A DNA stretch of 64,000 bases, from the NCBI GenBank assembly GCA_035532475.1, contig DATKQY010000015.1, forward strand, positions 1 through 64,000, written 5' to 3'. The notes beneath the pieces are model-generated. The model was not told the origin of the DNA. It made no database searches and saw only the letters and a list, made by a program, of their open reading frames with translations. Both the position numbers and the translations under genes were made by a program. The stretch is from DATKQY01 sp035532475. GTDB taxonomy: Bacteria > Actinomycetota > Acidimicrobiia > Acidimicrobiales > Bog-793. The stretch's first letter is position 1; the number at the start of each line of letters is the position of its first letter. Positions 27,044-35,124 of the stretch are shown here, in pieces.

Positions 27044-27697
27044 TCAACCGGTCTCGAACCGGAGCGAGCTGACACCGATGGTGACGACGTCGCCGTCCGC
27101 GAGCCGCTGCTGGCGCGCGACCACGCCGTTCACCTTGGTGCCGTTCGTCGAGCCCAGGTCGACGACGTAGACCGCATCACCCTGGCGCCTCAGCTGGGCG
27201 TGCCGGCGTGACACGTTCGGGTCCGAGAGCTGGATGCCGCACTCGGGGAGACGGCCGATCGTCACGGCCTCGTCCATGATGCCGATTCGCTGACCGTCGG
27301 GCAGGACGATCCACGCGCTCGGCGTCTCCTCTCCTTCGAGCACGTCGCCCGTGATGGCGAAGGTGCTCTTCGTCAGCTCGTCGTTCCAGCCGATCTCGAC
27401 CTCGATCGGTCCGAGGAACACGTAGTCCTCGTTCCTGCCGTGTTCCTTCGCAGCCTCGATGAGCTCTTGGGAGAGCACGTCGACGAAGCCGCCGAAGCGC
27501 TCGTAGTCTTCGCGTGACAGCACCACCTCGAACGAGTTCGGGACGATGAGCCCGCGCGCCGACACCGCACGATGTAGGTCCATCTCGCGCGTCAGTCGTC
27601 GACCGAGCTCGATCGGCTGGAGCTCGCCACGGAAGGCCTTGGCGAACGCACCCTCGACCAGACGCTCGAGCCGTTGCTCGAACTGCTGGAGTCCCAT
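27044..27697 (-). CDS. fhaA: FHA-domain protein FhaA with N-terminal DUF3662
   Basis: Cytosolic phosphothreonine reader; in mycobacteria FhaA binds PknB and the pseudokinase domain of MviN to control peptidoglycan precursor flipping. The 217-residue protein has the DUF3662 domain (about 1-115: MGLQQFEQRLERLVEGAFAK, VSARGLIVPNSFEVVLS) and a short linker. The FHA domain is about 135-217: AVTIGRLPECGIQLSD, VSRRHAQLRR, DLGSTNGTKVNG. The linker is far shorter than in mycobacterial FhaA (over 500 residues), giving a minimal protein. It heads the five-gene locus. Confidence 0.92.
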   Translation of the reverse strand: MGLQQFEQRLERLVEGAFAKAFRGELQPIELGRRLTREMDLHRAVSARGLIVPNSFEVVLSREDYERFGGFVDVLSQELIEAAKEHGRNEDYVFLGPIEVEIGWNDELTKSTFAITGDVLEGEETPSAWIVLPDGQRIGIMDEAVTIGRLPECGIQLSDPNVSRRHAQLRRQGDAVYVVDLGSTNGTKVNGVVARQQRLADGDVVTIGVSSLRFETG

Positions 27698-27764
27698 GGC
27701 GTCATCAGACTACCTGGGCGGATGGTACAGAGGTCGACGTCGGCTAACGTGACGGAGCTGTCGC

Positions 27765-27848
<84 letters not shown>

Positions 27849-28561
27849 CCCGGGGTCGCTCGCGTAACCCACCCGGGAGATTCACAAAACTCCTTGGTAG
27901 GGGCGCGTGCCACCGGATTTGTGCTCGTTCGTGCCCCCGGAAGGTCGTCGCCAGGTCACGAAGGTCCCGAACGGGGCACGCGGGCCTCGGAAGCAGTCGA
28001 ACGCGCCCCCGTGGGGGCGCGTTCGACTAGCGAACAGGGTGGGTTGTCGAGGGGAGGCGCCCCCCGTCACCGCGAGCGGGATGCGCGGGCCTTGAAGGCG
28101 TCGGACGCGCCCGCGTCGGGCGCGTCCGACCAGCGAACAAGGTGACGTTTCGCGGGGTGGGGCGCGCCCGTCAGGTGCGATTGGGCACGGAGCGGAGGCG
28201 CGACGCCTCGCCGGGCGCAGCCCGGCTCGGGCCGGGTGACGTGGGCACGCGGCTCGATCGCCTGGGGTGACGGCGGTCAGTCGTTGCCCGAGCGGCTCGT
28301 CTCTCCGACGAGCCGAGCTGCTACAGCAGCTTCGCCCGCTCCCTGGTCGTCTTCGGGCAGTCGTCAACGGTGCTCGAGCTGGCTTGGTGACCTCATCCGA
28401 TGCCGAGTGGGCGTCACCCGTAGGACGCGACGCCGGGGCGACCGAAGCGGCGCGGGTCGCGGTCACCGAGGCGGCGGCAACCCCGGGGGCCCCCTGGGCG
28501 CTGCACGTCGCGCGGCCGGCAGCCCAGCGACAATGCCGCGATCAGCGATAGACCGGGTGAC
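27849..28561. other. Gene-free, hairpin-rich stretch after tRNA-Leu
   Basis: About 710 bp without a credible gene; open frames here are Arg/Pro/Gly-rich and featureless. It holds two related hairpin repeats (separate entry, 27968-28144). Further hairpins are GCCGGG/CCCGGC at 28210-28226, an 8-bp stem GGCTCGTC/GACGAGCC at 28294-28314, and the adjoining AGCTGCT/AGCAGCT at 28316-28331. No second copy of the tRNA 3' end is seen, so there is no evidence of an integrated element. Confidence 0.55.
27968..28144. repeat. Two tandem copies of a hairpin-forming repeat
   Basis: Unit 1 (27968-28041) and unit 2 (28073-28144) align almost throughout: a left flank with GCGGGCCT, a hairpin, then AGCGAACARGGTG. 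The hairpin in unit 1 has perfect 15-bp arms (27996-28010 and 28013-28027); in unit 2 the arms are 14 bp (28100-28113 and 28117-28130). Two base pairs differ between units in a compensatory way: A-T to G-C at pair 5 and C-G to G-C at pair 14. This indicates that pairing, not sequence, is conserved. Function unknown. Confidence 0.75.
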
Positions 28562-28948
28562 GTGGAGGTGCTGAGCAGCAGGATCCTTCTCCGGCCGTCC
28601 GACCCGGCACGTAGCCGCACGTTCTACCGCGACGTGCTCGGTCTCGCCGTCTACCGGGAGTTCGGCGATCCGGACGACCCCGGCCTCGTCTTCTTCCTCG
28701 GGCAGGGATTCCTCGAGGTGTCGGGCCGCTCGTCGGTCGCCTCGGCGAGGGGTCTGGCCATCTGGCTCCAGGTCCGGGACGTGCACACCGAGCACGCGCG
28801 CCTCGCGGCCGCCGGGGCAACCGTGCTGCGCTCGCCGGTGCGCGAGCCGTGGGGGCTCGTCGAGGCGTGGATCGAGGACCCGGACGGCGTCCAGGTCGTC
28901 CTCGTCGAGGTGCCCGAGGACCACCCGTTGCGGCGCGACCCGAGATGA
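28562..28948 (+). CDS. VOC-family (glyoxalase/dioxygenase-like) protein
   Basis: The 128-residue protein is one vicinal-oxygen-chelate domain, a paired beta-alpha-beta-beta-beta fold. It starts MEVLSSRILLRPSDPARSRT, followed by FYRDVLGLAVYREFGDPDDP, WLQVRDVHTEHARLAAAGAT and WGLVEAWIEDPDGVQVVLVE. The last Glu in VLVE is a typical metal ligand, while a clear metal-binding His at the start of the fold is lacking. It could be a resistance-type or lyase-type member; substrate unknown. GTG 28562 was used; GTG 28568 is possible. The stop overlaps the LON-domain gene by 4 bp, so the two form an operon. Confidence 0.8.
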   Translation: MEVLSSRILLRPSDPARSRTFYRDVLGLAVYREFGDPDDPGLVFFLGQGFLEVSGRSSVASARGLAIWLQVRDVHTEHARLAAAGATVLRSPVREPWGLVEAWIEDPDGVQVVLVEVPEDHPLRRDPR

Positions 28949-29565
28949 GCTCGCAGCTCGCGATGTTCCCGCTGTCCACCGTGCTCTTCCCTCATGCCGT
29001 GCTCACGCTCCACGTCTTTGAGACCCGGTACCGGGCGATGGTCAAGGAGTGCCTGGAGGACGACGCCACGTTCGGCGTCGTCCTCATCTCGCGCGGGTCC
29101 GAGGTGGGCGGCGGCGAGACGCGGTCGGCGACCGGCACGGCCGTCCGGATCGAACGGGCCCGGACGCTCCCGGACGGGCGCTCGATCTTGCTGGTCAGGG
29201 GCAGGACGCGCTTCCAGGTGCTCGAGTGGCTGGCCGACGATCCCTATCCCCGGGGCAACGTGGCTTGGCTGGAGGAGTCGCCGCCCCGGGTCGATCCCTC
29301 CGAGGCGCTCGCTGCCGCGGAGGCGGCCGTCCAACGAGCCCGAGCCCTGCTCTCCGAGCTGGAGGAGCTGCCTCCGTCGACGCCCGGGCCACGCGGGGCC
29401 GGCGTCGAGGCGAGATCGTGGTGGCTGTGCGACCAGGCGCCGTTGTCTGCATACGATCGCCAGCGCCTGCTCGAGTGCGACGACCCGGTGGAGCGCCTCC
29501 GGCTCGTGGCGGGGCTCGCTGGCTCCGTCGCCGACGATCTGGCGCATCTGCTGCGGGGCGGGTGA
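28945..29565 (+). CDS. LON substrate-binding-domain protein (stand-alone)
   Basis: The 206 residues match the N-terminal substrate-binding domain of Lon protease without the ATPase or protease parts. They start MSSQLAMFPLSTVLFPHAVL, with TLHVFETRYRAMVKECLEDD, FGVVLISRGSEVGGGE and ILLVRGRTRFQVLEWLADDP. A helical C-terminal half ends in DDLAHLLRGG. Stand-alone LON proteins are common in actinobacteria; their role is not established. ATG 28945 overlaps the upstream stop. Confidence 0.85.
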   Translation: MSSQLAMFPLSTVLFPHAVLTLHVFETRYRAMVKECLEDDATFGVVLISRGSEVGGGETRSATGTAVRIERARTLPDGRSILLVRGRTRFQVLEWLADDPYPRGNVAWLEESPPRVDPSEALAAAEAAVQRARALLSELEELPPSTPGPRGAGVEARSWWLCDQAPLSAYDRQRLLECDDPVERLRLVAGLAGSVADDLAHLLRGG

Positions 29566-29642
29566 CGTGAGCGCCGCGCCGCGGGTGCCGTCGGAGGGCG
29601 TCGCACGCGCGGTGGCGCTGGTCGGTATTCCAATCTTGATGG

Positions 29643-29669
29643 TACGCTTTATCTATGCAGATAGATAAA
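29643..29669 (+). promoter_or_regulatory. -10 element and GntR operator overlapping the gntR start codon
   Basis: TTTATCTAT-GCAG-ATAGATAAA at 29648-29669 is a perfect 9-bp inverted repeat with a 4-nt centre, very AT-rich against the surroundings. The gntR ATG (29655-29657) lies inside it. TACGCT at 29643-29648 is a fitting -10 with 6 nt to the ATG, so the transcript is probably leaderless. Bound repressor would cover the transcription start. Confidence 0.75.
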
Positions 29670-30146
29670 GAGAGTCAATCGGGTGAGGCATCGCCCTCCT
29701 CGATCGTCTTCCGACTTGAGCCGCGCTCCGGCGTACCGACGTACCTCCAGCTCGTGCACCAGGTCGAGCACGCGCTTCGCCTCGGCTACCTGCGCGAGGG
29801 CGACCAGCTTCCCCGCGTGAAGGACGTCGTCGCGTCGCTCTCGATCAACCCGAACACGGTGCTCAAGGCCTACCGGGATCTCGAACAGAAGGGTCTCATC
29901 GGTGGTCGTCCGGGACAGGGGACCTTCGTCATGGTCTCGCCCGAGACCGTCGGTCTGCCAGAACTGACCGCGCTCCGTCGGTCCCTCGTTACCGGATGGC
30001 TCCGCGACGCCTCGACGGCCGGACTCGATGAGGATGGGATCACCGCGCTGTTCATGGCAGCGTTGCGGGATTTTCGTGACCGCTCCTCGGAGAGCAGCCT
30101 TGCCGGTCGCGACCGCCAACGAGGCGACGACGGAGTCGTCGCGTGA
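29655..30146 (+). CDS. GntR-family regulator, YtrA type
   Basis: Autorepressor of a downstream ABC transporter operon, by family analogy. The 163-residue protein has a winged helix (VPTYLQLVHQVEHALRLGYL, REGDQLPRVKDVVASLSINP, NTVLKAYRDLEQKGLIGGRP, GQGTFV) and a short helical C-terminal dimerisation region of about 60 residues, which marks the YtrA subfamily. No ligand-binding domain follows. The ATG 29655 lies within its own operator. The 3' end overlaps the ABC ATPase gene by 4 bp. Confidence 0.9.
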   Translation: MQIDKESQSGEASPSSIVFRLEPRSGVPTYLQLVHQVEHALRLGYLREGDQLPRVKDVVASLSINPNTVLKAYRDLEQKGLIGGRPGQGTFVMVSPETVGLPELTALRRSLVTGWLRDASTAGLDEDGITALFMAALRDFRDRSSESSLAGRDRQRGDDGVVA

Positions 30147-31057
30147 ACGTGCTCGAGGCGGGTCGTCTCGGGAAGCGGTACCGGCGCACGTGGGCACTTC
30201 GGGAGTGCACCCTCGCCGTGCCGGAGGGACGCATCGTGGCTCTGGTCGGTCCGAACGGCTCGGGCAAGACGACACTGCTCGAATGCGCGGTCGGCCTCGC
30301 TGGGCCGACAGAAGGAAGCGTCTCGGTGCTCGGCGACCTTTCGGCCGGATCGCCCGATGCCCTCGAGCGGGTGGCGTTCCTCGCCCAGGACGCCCCGCTG
30401 CACGAGTACCTCTCCGTCCGGACGATGCTGGAGCTCACCCGCAATCTGAACCGGCGCTTCGACCAGGCCCTGGCCGAACGGCGCCTGGCGGAGCTCGGCA
30501 TCTCGCTCGACCACAAGGTGGGCAAGCTCTCAGGTGGTCAGCAGGCGCAGCTCGCCCTGGCGCTCGCTCTTGCCCGGCACCCGGACCTCCTCGTGCTCGA
30601 TGAGCCGCTCGCCCGGCTCGATCCGCTCGCCCGCCACGACTTCATGGCGGGCGTGATGGCAGCGGTCGCGGACGGCGGCCTCTCGGTGATCTTCTCCTCC
30701 CACGCCGTCTTCGAGCTCGAGCACGTCGCGGACTACCTGATCGTGCTCGCGCACGGACGCGTGCAGATGGCGGGGGTGATCGACGACCTCCTCGCCGGTC
30801 ACGGCCTGCTGAGCGGCCCTGTCGCCGACATCGATCGGGTCACCGAGCTGTTTCCTGTCATCCACTGCGTACAAGCGGGCCGGCAGGCACAGCTGATCGT
30901 TCGGGTCGTGACATCCGCTGGGCCCCCGAACGGCTGGGAGCTCGACCGTGTGGCGCTCGAGGAACTGGTGCTGGCCTACCTGCGCGAGCCGTCGGCGTCG
31001 GCGCTTCCCGGACCAGTCGCGATCGCCGCGGACCAGCCGGCCGAGGCGATGCGGTGA
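30143..31057 (+). CDS. ABC transporter ATP-binding protein
   Basis: Energises the permease encoded next. The 304-residue protein has Walker A GPNGSGKTT (about residues 36-44), Q-loop FLAQDAP, signature LSGGQQAQLALALALA, Walker B LLVLDEPLARLD and the switch His in IFSSHAVFE. A C-terminal extension of about 90 residues is typical of exporters of the YtrB/BcrA kind. GTG 30143 overlaps the gntR stop. The substrate is unknown; YtrA-linked systems often respond to cell-wall antibiotics. Confidence 0.93.
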   Translation: MNVLEAGRLGKRYRRTWALRECTLAVPEGRIVALVGPNGSGKTTLLECAVGLAGPTEGSVSVLGDLSAGSPDALERVAFLAQDAPLHEYLSVRTMLELTRNLNRRFDQALAERRLAELGISLDHKVGKLSGGQQAQLALALALARHPDLLVLDEPLARLDPLARHDFMAGVMAAVADGGLSVIFSSHAVFELEHVADYLIVLAHGRVQMAGVIDDLLAGHGLLSGPVADIDRVTELFPVIHCVQAGRQAQLIVRVVTSAGPPNGWELDRVALEELVLAYLREPSASALPGPVAIAADQPAEAMR

Positions 31058-32133
31058 GCTCGATTGCCGCGCCGCCAATCCGTTCGGCCGTCCGCGAACG
31101 CCCGGTTCCGTGGAGGCCGATGGCCCGGGTGACCTGGCTGCAGCACCGCTCGGCACTGATCGCTCTCCTCGCCCTCTACGTCGGCTGCGCGATCGCGATC
31201 GTGATTGGCGAGCAGGGGACCCACTCCGGCTATGCGAGCTACGTTGCCAACGGATGTGTGGCACATCTCGCGAATCCCTCCTGCGGGACGATCGCCGACA
31301 CCTTCGCCGGGACGCTCGATGCCTTCTCGGCGCTCGTCATCGCGCTGAACGTCCTCCCGGTGATCGTCGGTCTCTTCGTCGGGGCGCCGCTGCTGTCCCG
31401 CGAGTTCGAGTCCGGGACCTTCCGCTTCACCTGGACACAGGGAGTGGGGCGGACGCGCTTCGTCCTCACCACGCTCGCGATCCTCGCCGCCTTCGTGGCC
31501 GCAGCAGCGGTCGTGCTCGGGCTGCTGCTCGGCACATGGGCGCATCCGTTCGAGGTCATCGGGGACGAGAGCCAGTGGCAGTCCGGGCTCTTCGCCACGA
31601 CCTGGTTCATGCTCGCGGCGTGGTCGCTCTTCGCGCTCGCCGCAGGGGTGCTCATCGGAGCCGTGATCAAGCGGACCGTGACCGCGATGGCGGTGGCCAC
31701 GGCCGGGATCGGCGGACTGCTCGTCGCATCCTTCGTGGTGTTCGTCCACCGGCTGCTCGCCTTCGCTCCGCTCGCGACGTCGAAGATCTCGCCGCTCGGC
31801 CTCGGCCTCGGCGCACTGAACCAGCAGGCGTATGCCGGCGAAGGACAGCTTCGCGGGAGCTGGCTCGTTCGGGCGTGGTTCACCGGACCGAACGGGAACC
31901 CGCTCGGCACGGTCGCGGCGAACAGGGTGCGGGACCAGCTGTACGGGGTCGGGAAGCGGACCACGAGCGTCGATACGGCGTCGTGGCTGTCGCTTCATCA
32001 CGACGTCTTCTGGGTGAGCTACCAGCCTGAGAGCCGCTTCTGGATCTTCCAGGGCGCCGAAGGTGTGATCCTGATCGCGCTGGCGGTGCTCCTTGCTGCC
32101 ACGACCATCTGGTTCGCTACCCGGCGAGCGTGA
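31054..32133 (+). CDS. ABC-2-type transporter permease
   Basis: Membrane partner of the preceding ATPase. The 359-residue protein has about six membrane spans: LIALLALYVGCAIAIVIG, ALVIALNVLPVIVGLFVGAP, LAILAAFVAAAAVVLGLLLG, FMLAAWSLFALAAGVLIGAV, GGLLVASFVVFVHRLL, and LIALAVLLAATTIWFATRR at the end. A large extracytoplasmic loop (about 230-325) lies between the last two. REFESGTFRFTWTQGVGRTR is the cytoplasmic coupling segment common in ABC-2 permeases. GTG 31054 overlaps the ATPase stop by 4 bp. No further operon gene follows. Confidence 0.9.
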   Translation: MSSIAAPPIRSAVRERPVPWRPMARVTWLQHRSALIALLALYVGCAIAIVIGEQGTHSGYASYVANGCVAHLANPSCGTIADTFAGTLDAFSALVIALNVLPVIVGLFVGAPLLSREFESGTFRFTWTQGVGRTRFVLTTLAILAAFVAAAAVVLGLLLGTWAHPFEVIGDESQWQSGLFATTWFMLAAWSLFALAAGVLIGAVIKRTVTAMAVATAGIGGLLVASFVVFVHRLLAFAPLATSKISPLGLGLGALNQQAYAGEGQLRGSWLVRAWFTGPNGNPLGTVAANRVRDQLYGVGKRTTSVDTASWLSLHHDVFWVSYQPESRFWIFQGAEGVILIALAVLLAATTIWFATRRA

Positions 32134-32179
32134 CACGGCGCCGACGCTCGCGGTCCGGCTTAGCCCGACCTACGGGCAC

Positions 32180-33601
32180 TCAGAGGACGCGGCGCAGAAG
32201 CTTGGACGCCCACCGGCGATAGGGCGGGTAGGCGAAGCCCAGATCCGGTCTGGTCGGCCGGACGAGCACCGGCCGAAGCTGCGACAGCTCCTCGTACCCG
32301 AACCGCCCGTGGTACCGACCGGTACCGCTCGGACCGATCCCGCCGAACGGCAGCGTGCTGGCGGCGAACTGCTCGACGGTCGTGTTCACCGACACCGATC
32401 CCGATCGCGTGGCAGCGATGACCCGGTCGGCCGTCGCCATGTCGCGCGTGAAGACGGACAGCGTGAGCGGGGCGGGACGGCTGGCCACGAACGCGGCGGC
32501 CGCCTCGGCGTCATCGACGGCGATCACCGGCAGCACGGGCCCGAAGATCTCCTCCTCCATCAGTGGCGATGACGATCCGGTCCGCACGACCGTCGGCGCG
32601 AGATAGCGGCCGGGGCGCTCGACGACGCCCCCGGTCACGATCTCGCCCGGCTCCGAGGCGAGCAGCGCCTGGAGCCGGGTCAGGTGGGCGTCGTTGACGA
32701 TTCGCCCGTAGTCGTCGCTCAGCGCCGGGTCTCGGCCGTAGAAGTCGCGGACCGCCCGGGCGGCCGCGTCGAGGAACTCCCGCTCGACGTCGCGCTGGAC
32801 GAGCACGTAGTCCGGCGCGACGCACGTCTGTCCGGCGTTCATGAAGCGTCCCCAGGCGATGCGGCGCGCTGCCACGTCGAGATCGGCGTCGCGGAGAACG
32901 ATCGCGGGACTCTTGCCGCCGAGCTCGAGCGTCACGGGCGTGAGGTGGCGACCGGCCGCCTCGGCGACGAGGCGGCCGACGCGGGCGCTGCCGGTGAAGA
33001 ACACGTGGTCGACCCCTGTCCCGATGAGATCGATGGCAGCCTCCGCACCGCCTTCGACCACGGCGACCGCCCGGGGGTCCAGGTAGCGTCCGACGAGACG
33101 GGCGAGGAGCGACGACGTCGCCGGGGCGAGCTCGGACGGCTTGGCGATCACGCAGTTGCCGGCGGCCAACGCTGCCGCCAGCGGAACGAGGACGAGGTTG
33201 ATCGGGTAGTTCCAAGGCGCCACGACGAGCACGACGCCGACCGGCTCCCGGCGTATCCACGCCCGCCCGGGCCGCAGGACCCACGGCAGACGGACGCGCT
33301 CGTCGCGAGACCAGCGCGGCAGGCCGCGGCGCAGCGCCGCGACCTCTCGGCGCACGCTTGCGACGTCGCTCAGGAAGGCCTCCATGGGCGGCTTGCCGAG
33401 ATCGGCCGCGAGCGCCTGCTCGATCTTCGTGGCGGCGTCGCCGAGCAACTCGGTCAGCGCGTCGAGTTGGGACAGCCGCCACGCGAGCGGACGCGTCAGA
33501 CCGTCGGCGAAGGACTCGCGCAGCCTGGCGACGCGCGCGGCCGGGGACCCCGCTTCGCTGTCGGGCGCGTCTCGTGCGGCCCACGCTTCGTCGCCGGTCA
33601 C
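32180..33601 (-). CDS. Aldehyde dehydrogenase, class 3-like
   Basis: NAD(P)-dependent oxidation of aldehydes to acids. The 473-residue protein carries the Rossmann-type site VVLVVAPWNYPINLVLVPLA, NCVIAKPSELAP and VFFTGSARVGRLVAEAA. The general base Glu is in LELGGKSPAIVL, and nucleophile Cys260 is in NAGQTCVAPDYVL. A C-terminal LPFGGIGPSGTGRYHGRFGY closes the catalytic domain. Length and the APWNYP motif fit the ALDH3 (fatty/aromatic aldehyde) group. It converges on the ABC operon with a 46-bp gap. Substrate not evident. Confidence 0.92.
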   Translation of the reverse strand: MTGDEAWAARDAPDSEAGSPAARVARLRESFADGLTRPLAWRLSQLDALTELLGDAATKIEQALAADLGKPPMEAFLSDVASVRREVAALRRGLPRWSRDERVRLPWVLRPGRAWIRREPVGVVLVVAPWNYPINLVLVPLAAALAAGNCVIAKPSELAPATSSLLARLVGRYLDPRAVAVVEGGAEAAIDLIGTGVDHVFFTGSARVGRLVAEAAGRHLTPVTLELGGKSPAIVLRDADLDVAARRIAWGRFMNAGQTCVAPDYVLVQRDVEREFLDAAARAVRDFYGRDPALSDDYGRIVNDAHLTRLQALLASEPGEIVTGGVVERPGRYLAPTVVRTGSSSPLMEEEIFGPVLPVIAVDDAEAAAAFVASRPAPLTLSVFTRDMATADRVIAATRSGSVSVNTTVEQFAASTLPFGGIGPSGTGRYHGRFGYEELSQLRPVLVRPTRPDLGFAYPPYRRWASKLLRRVL

Positions 33602-34066
33602 GCCGGCTGCCCCGACGACAATGCCCGTCCGATCATGCCGGTGCCGTGCGCACGAGCGTGACGGGAACCAGCGCGCTCGCGGATCTCTTGATCACCGGCA
33701 TGTCGGAGTTCCGTCGCGGCCAGTTGTCCGGGGACCTTCCACTTCGCGACCGGACCGGCGGTCGGCCCGGCACCGACGTGAAATCACCCGCCGGGTCCTC
33801 CGCGCGGGCGAGGAGGCTATGCAGGCCGTTGGTCTCCCGATGCTAGCGCGACGTGCTCCCGGGATCGCGTGCCGGAGACCGGGTCGCACGGCGCCGGATC
33901 CCCTTCCACGGCTCAGGCACGCCGGTCGCGGCGTTCGGGGCGAGGGGAGGTGTCGCCGCGGGCCGTCCCGGCCGCAGAGGTCGGAGGCGGCCGGCGCCGT
34001 CGACCGGAGCACGACGGCGACGCTTCGCGACCGTCTCCAGGCGCGGTGGGTCCACGTAGCGGTTGG
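33602..34066. other. Gene-free stretch between TerC and the aldehyde dehydrogenase
   Basis: About 465 bp with no credible gene; short open frames on both strands are Arg/Pro-rich. Since both flanking genes are on the reverse strand, the region should hold the aldehyde dehydrogenase promoter, which I cannot place. A sequence GGGACCTTC at 33731-33739 matches only half of a DosR-like site. Confidence 0.4.
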
Positions 34067-35017
34067 TCAGTGCGATCGCGGCACGTGGCCGCCGATCGAC
34101 GCGTCGCCGCGGCCGCGGCGCTCGTGGGCCAGGCTGAGCCCGACGGAGGCTGACAGCACGACGAGGATCGCGGCGAGGTTGATCGCGGTCGGGACCCGGA
34201 CGATCGACTGCAGGAGCATCTTCACGCCGATGAGCACCAGCAGCGCCGCCAGCCCCTTTGTGAGGTAGACGAAACGACCCATCGCCGTGGCGAGAACGAA
34301 GTAGAGCGAACGCAGGCCGAGCACTGCGAAGGCGTTCGAGGTGAACACCACGAAGACGTTGGTCGTCACCCCGAAGATCGCGGGGATCGAATCGGTCGCG
34401 AAGAGGACATCAGTGGCCTCGATCGCGACGAGCGCGACGAGCAACGGCGTCGCGGTCAGACGTCCCCTGCTGCTCGTGAAGAACCGTCTGCCGGAGAACT
34501 CCGTCGACACCGGCAGCACGCGCCGCAGCGTGCGGAGCACGAGGCTCCGCCGGGGATGCGCCCCGGCCCCTCCGCGTCCCATACGAATGCCAGCGACGAG
34601 CACGATCGCCCCGAACACGTAGAAGGCCCAGCTCACGTGCTCGATGAAGGCACTGCCGCCGGCAATGTAGGCGCCTCGCAACACGAGCGCACCGACGACA
34701 CCCCATTCGAGCACGCCGCGCTGCAGCTCGAGCGGCACCGCGAGGCTCCTGAAGATGAGCGCGAACGCGAGGACGTTGTCGACGCTCAGGGACTTCTCGA
34801 GCAGGTACCCCGAGAAGTACTGGCCCGCGACGGCGAAACCCTCGACGACACCGAGAAGGACGCCGAAGAGCAGGGATACGACGATCCACAGTGCGCTCTC
34901 GACGGCCGCACGACGGAGACCGCTCGGCTTCGCGACGCGGTGGACGACCAGCTCCCCCGCGAGGAGCAGGCCGACGCCGACGACGGTCACCGACCACGCC
35001 CAGAGCGGCACCGACAT
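34067..35017 (-). CDS. TerC-family membrane protein (Alx-like)
   Basis: Integral membrane protein of the TerC/Alx group, linked in other bacteria to tellurite resistance and manganese export. The 316-residue protein has seven to nine hydrophobic spans. Conserved acidic motifs are in the membrane: LLEKSLSVDNVLAFALIF (about residues 72-89) and IEATDVLFATDSIPAIFGVT, whose Asp residues are typical metal-coordinating positions. FTSNAFAVLGLRSLYFVLAT follows. The start MSVPLWAWSVTVVGVGLLLA lacks a cleavable signal. It is followed downstream by the gene-free stretch and then the aldehyde dehydrogenase. Confidence 0.9.
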   Translation of the reverse strand: MSVPLWAWSVTVVGVGLLLAGELVVHRVAKPSGLRRAAVESALWIVVSLLFGVLLGVVEGFAVAGQYFSGYLLEKSLSVDNVLAFALIFRSLAVPLELQRGVLEWGVVGALVLRGAYIAGGSAFIEHVSWAFYVFGAIVLVAGIRMGRGGAGAHPRRSLVLRTLRRVLPVSTEFSGRRFFTSSRGRLTATPLLVALVAIEATDVLFATDSIPAIFGVTTNVFVVFTSNAFAVLGLRSLYFVLATAMGRFVYLTKGLAALLVLIGVKMLLQSIVRVPTAINLAAILVVLSASVGLSLAHERRGRGDASIGGHVPRSH

Positions 35018-35124
35018 GACCGGAGCCCAGCGTCCCGCTAGCCGTCGAGATCAGACGTCATCGCGATCGAATCGGCGTCCACGGTCGGGTTCCGGCGCGT
35101 CGAGGGTCTGATCTGGTGCAGCAG

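Noticed and set aside
28236..28574. 112-codon forward frame in the hairpin-rich region
   Set aside because: Composition is random-like for GC-rich DNA, no domain pattern, and it overlaps the VOC start.
33731..33739. GGGACCTTC as a DosR-like site
   Set aside because: Only one half matches; the second half reads CACTT. The same 9-mer occurs in the dnaK ribosome-site region, so chance is sufficient.
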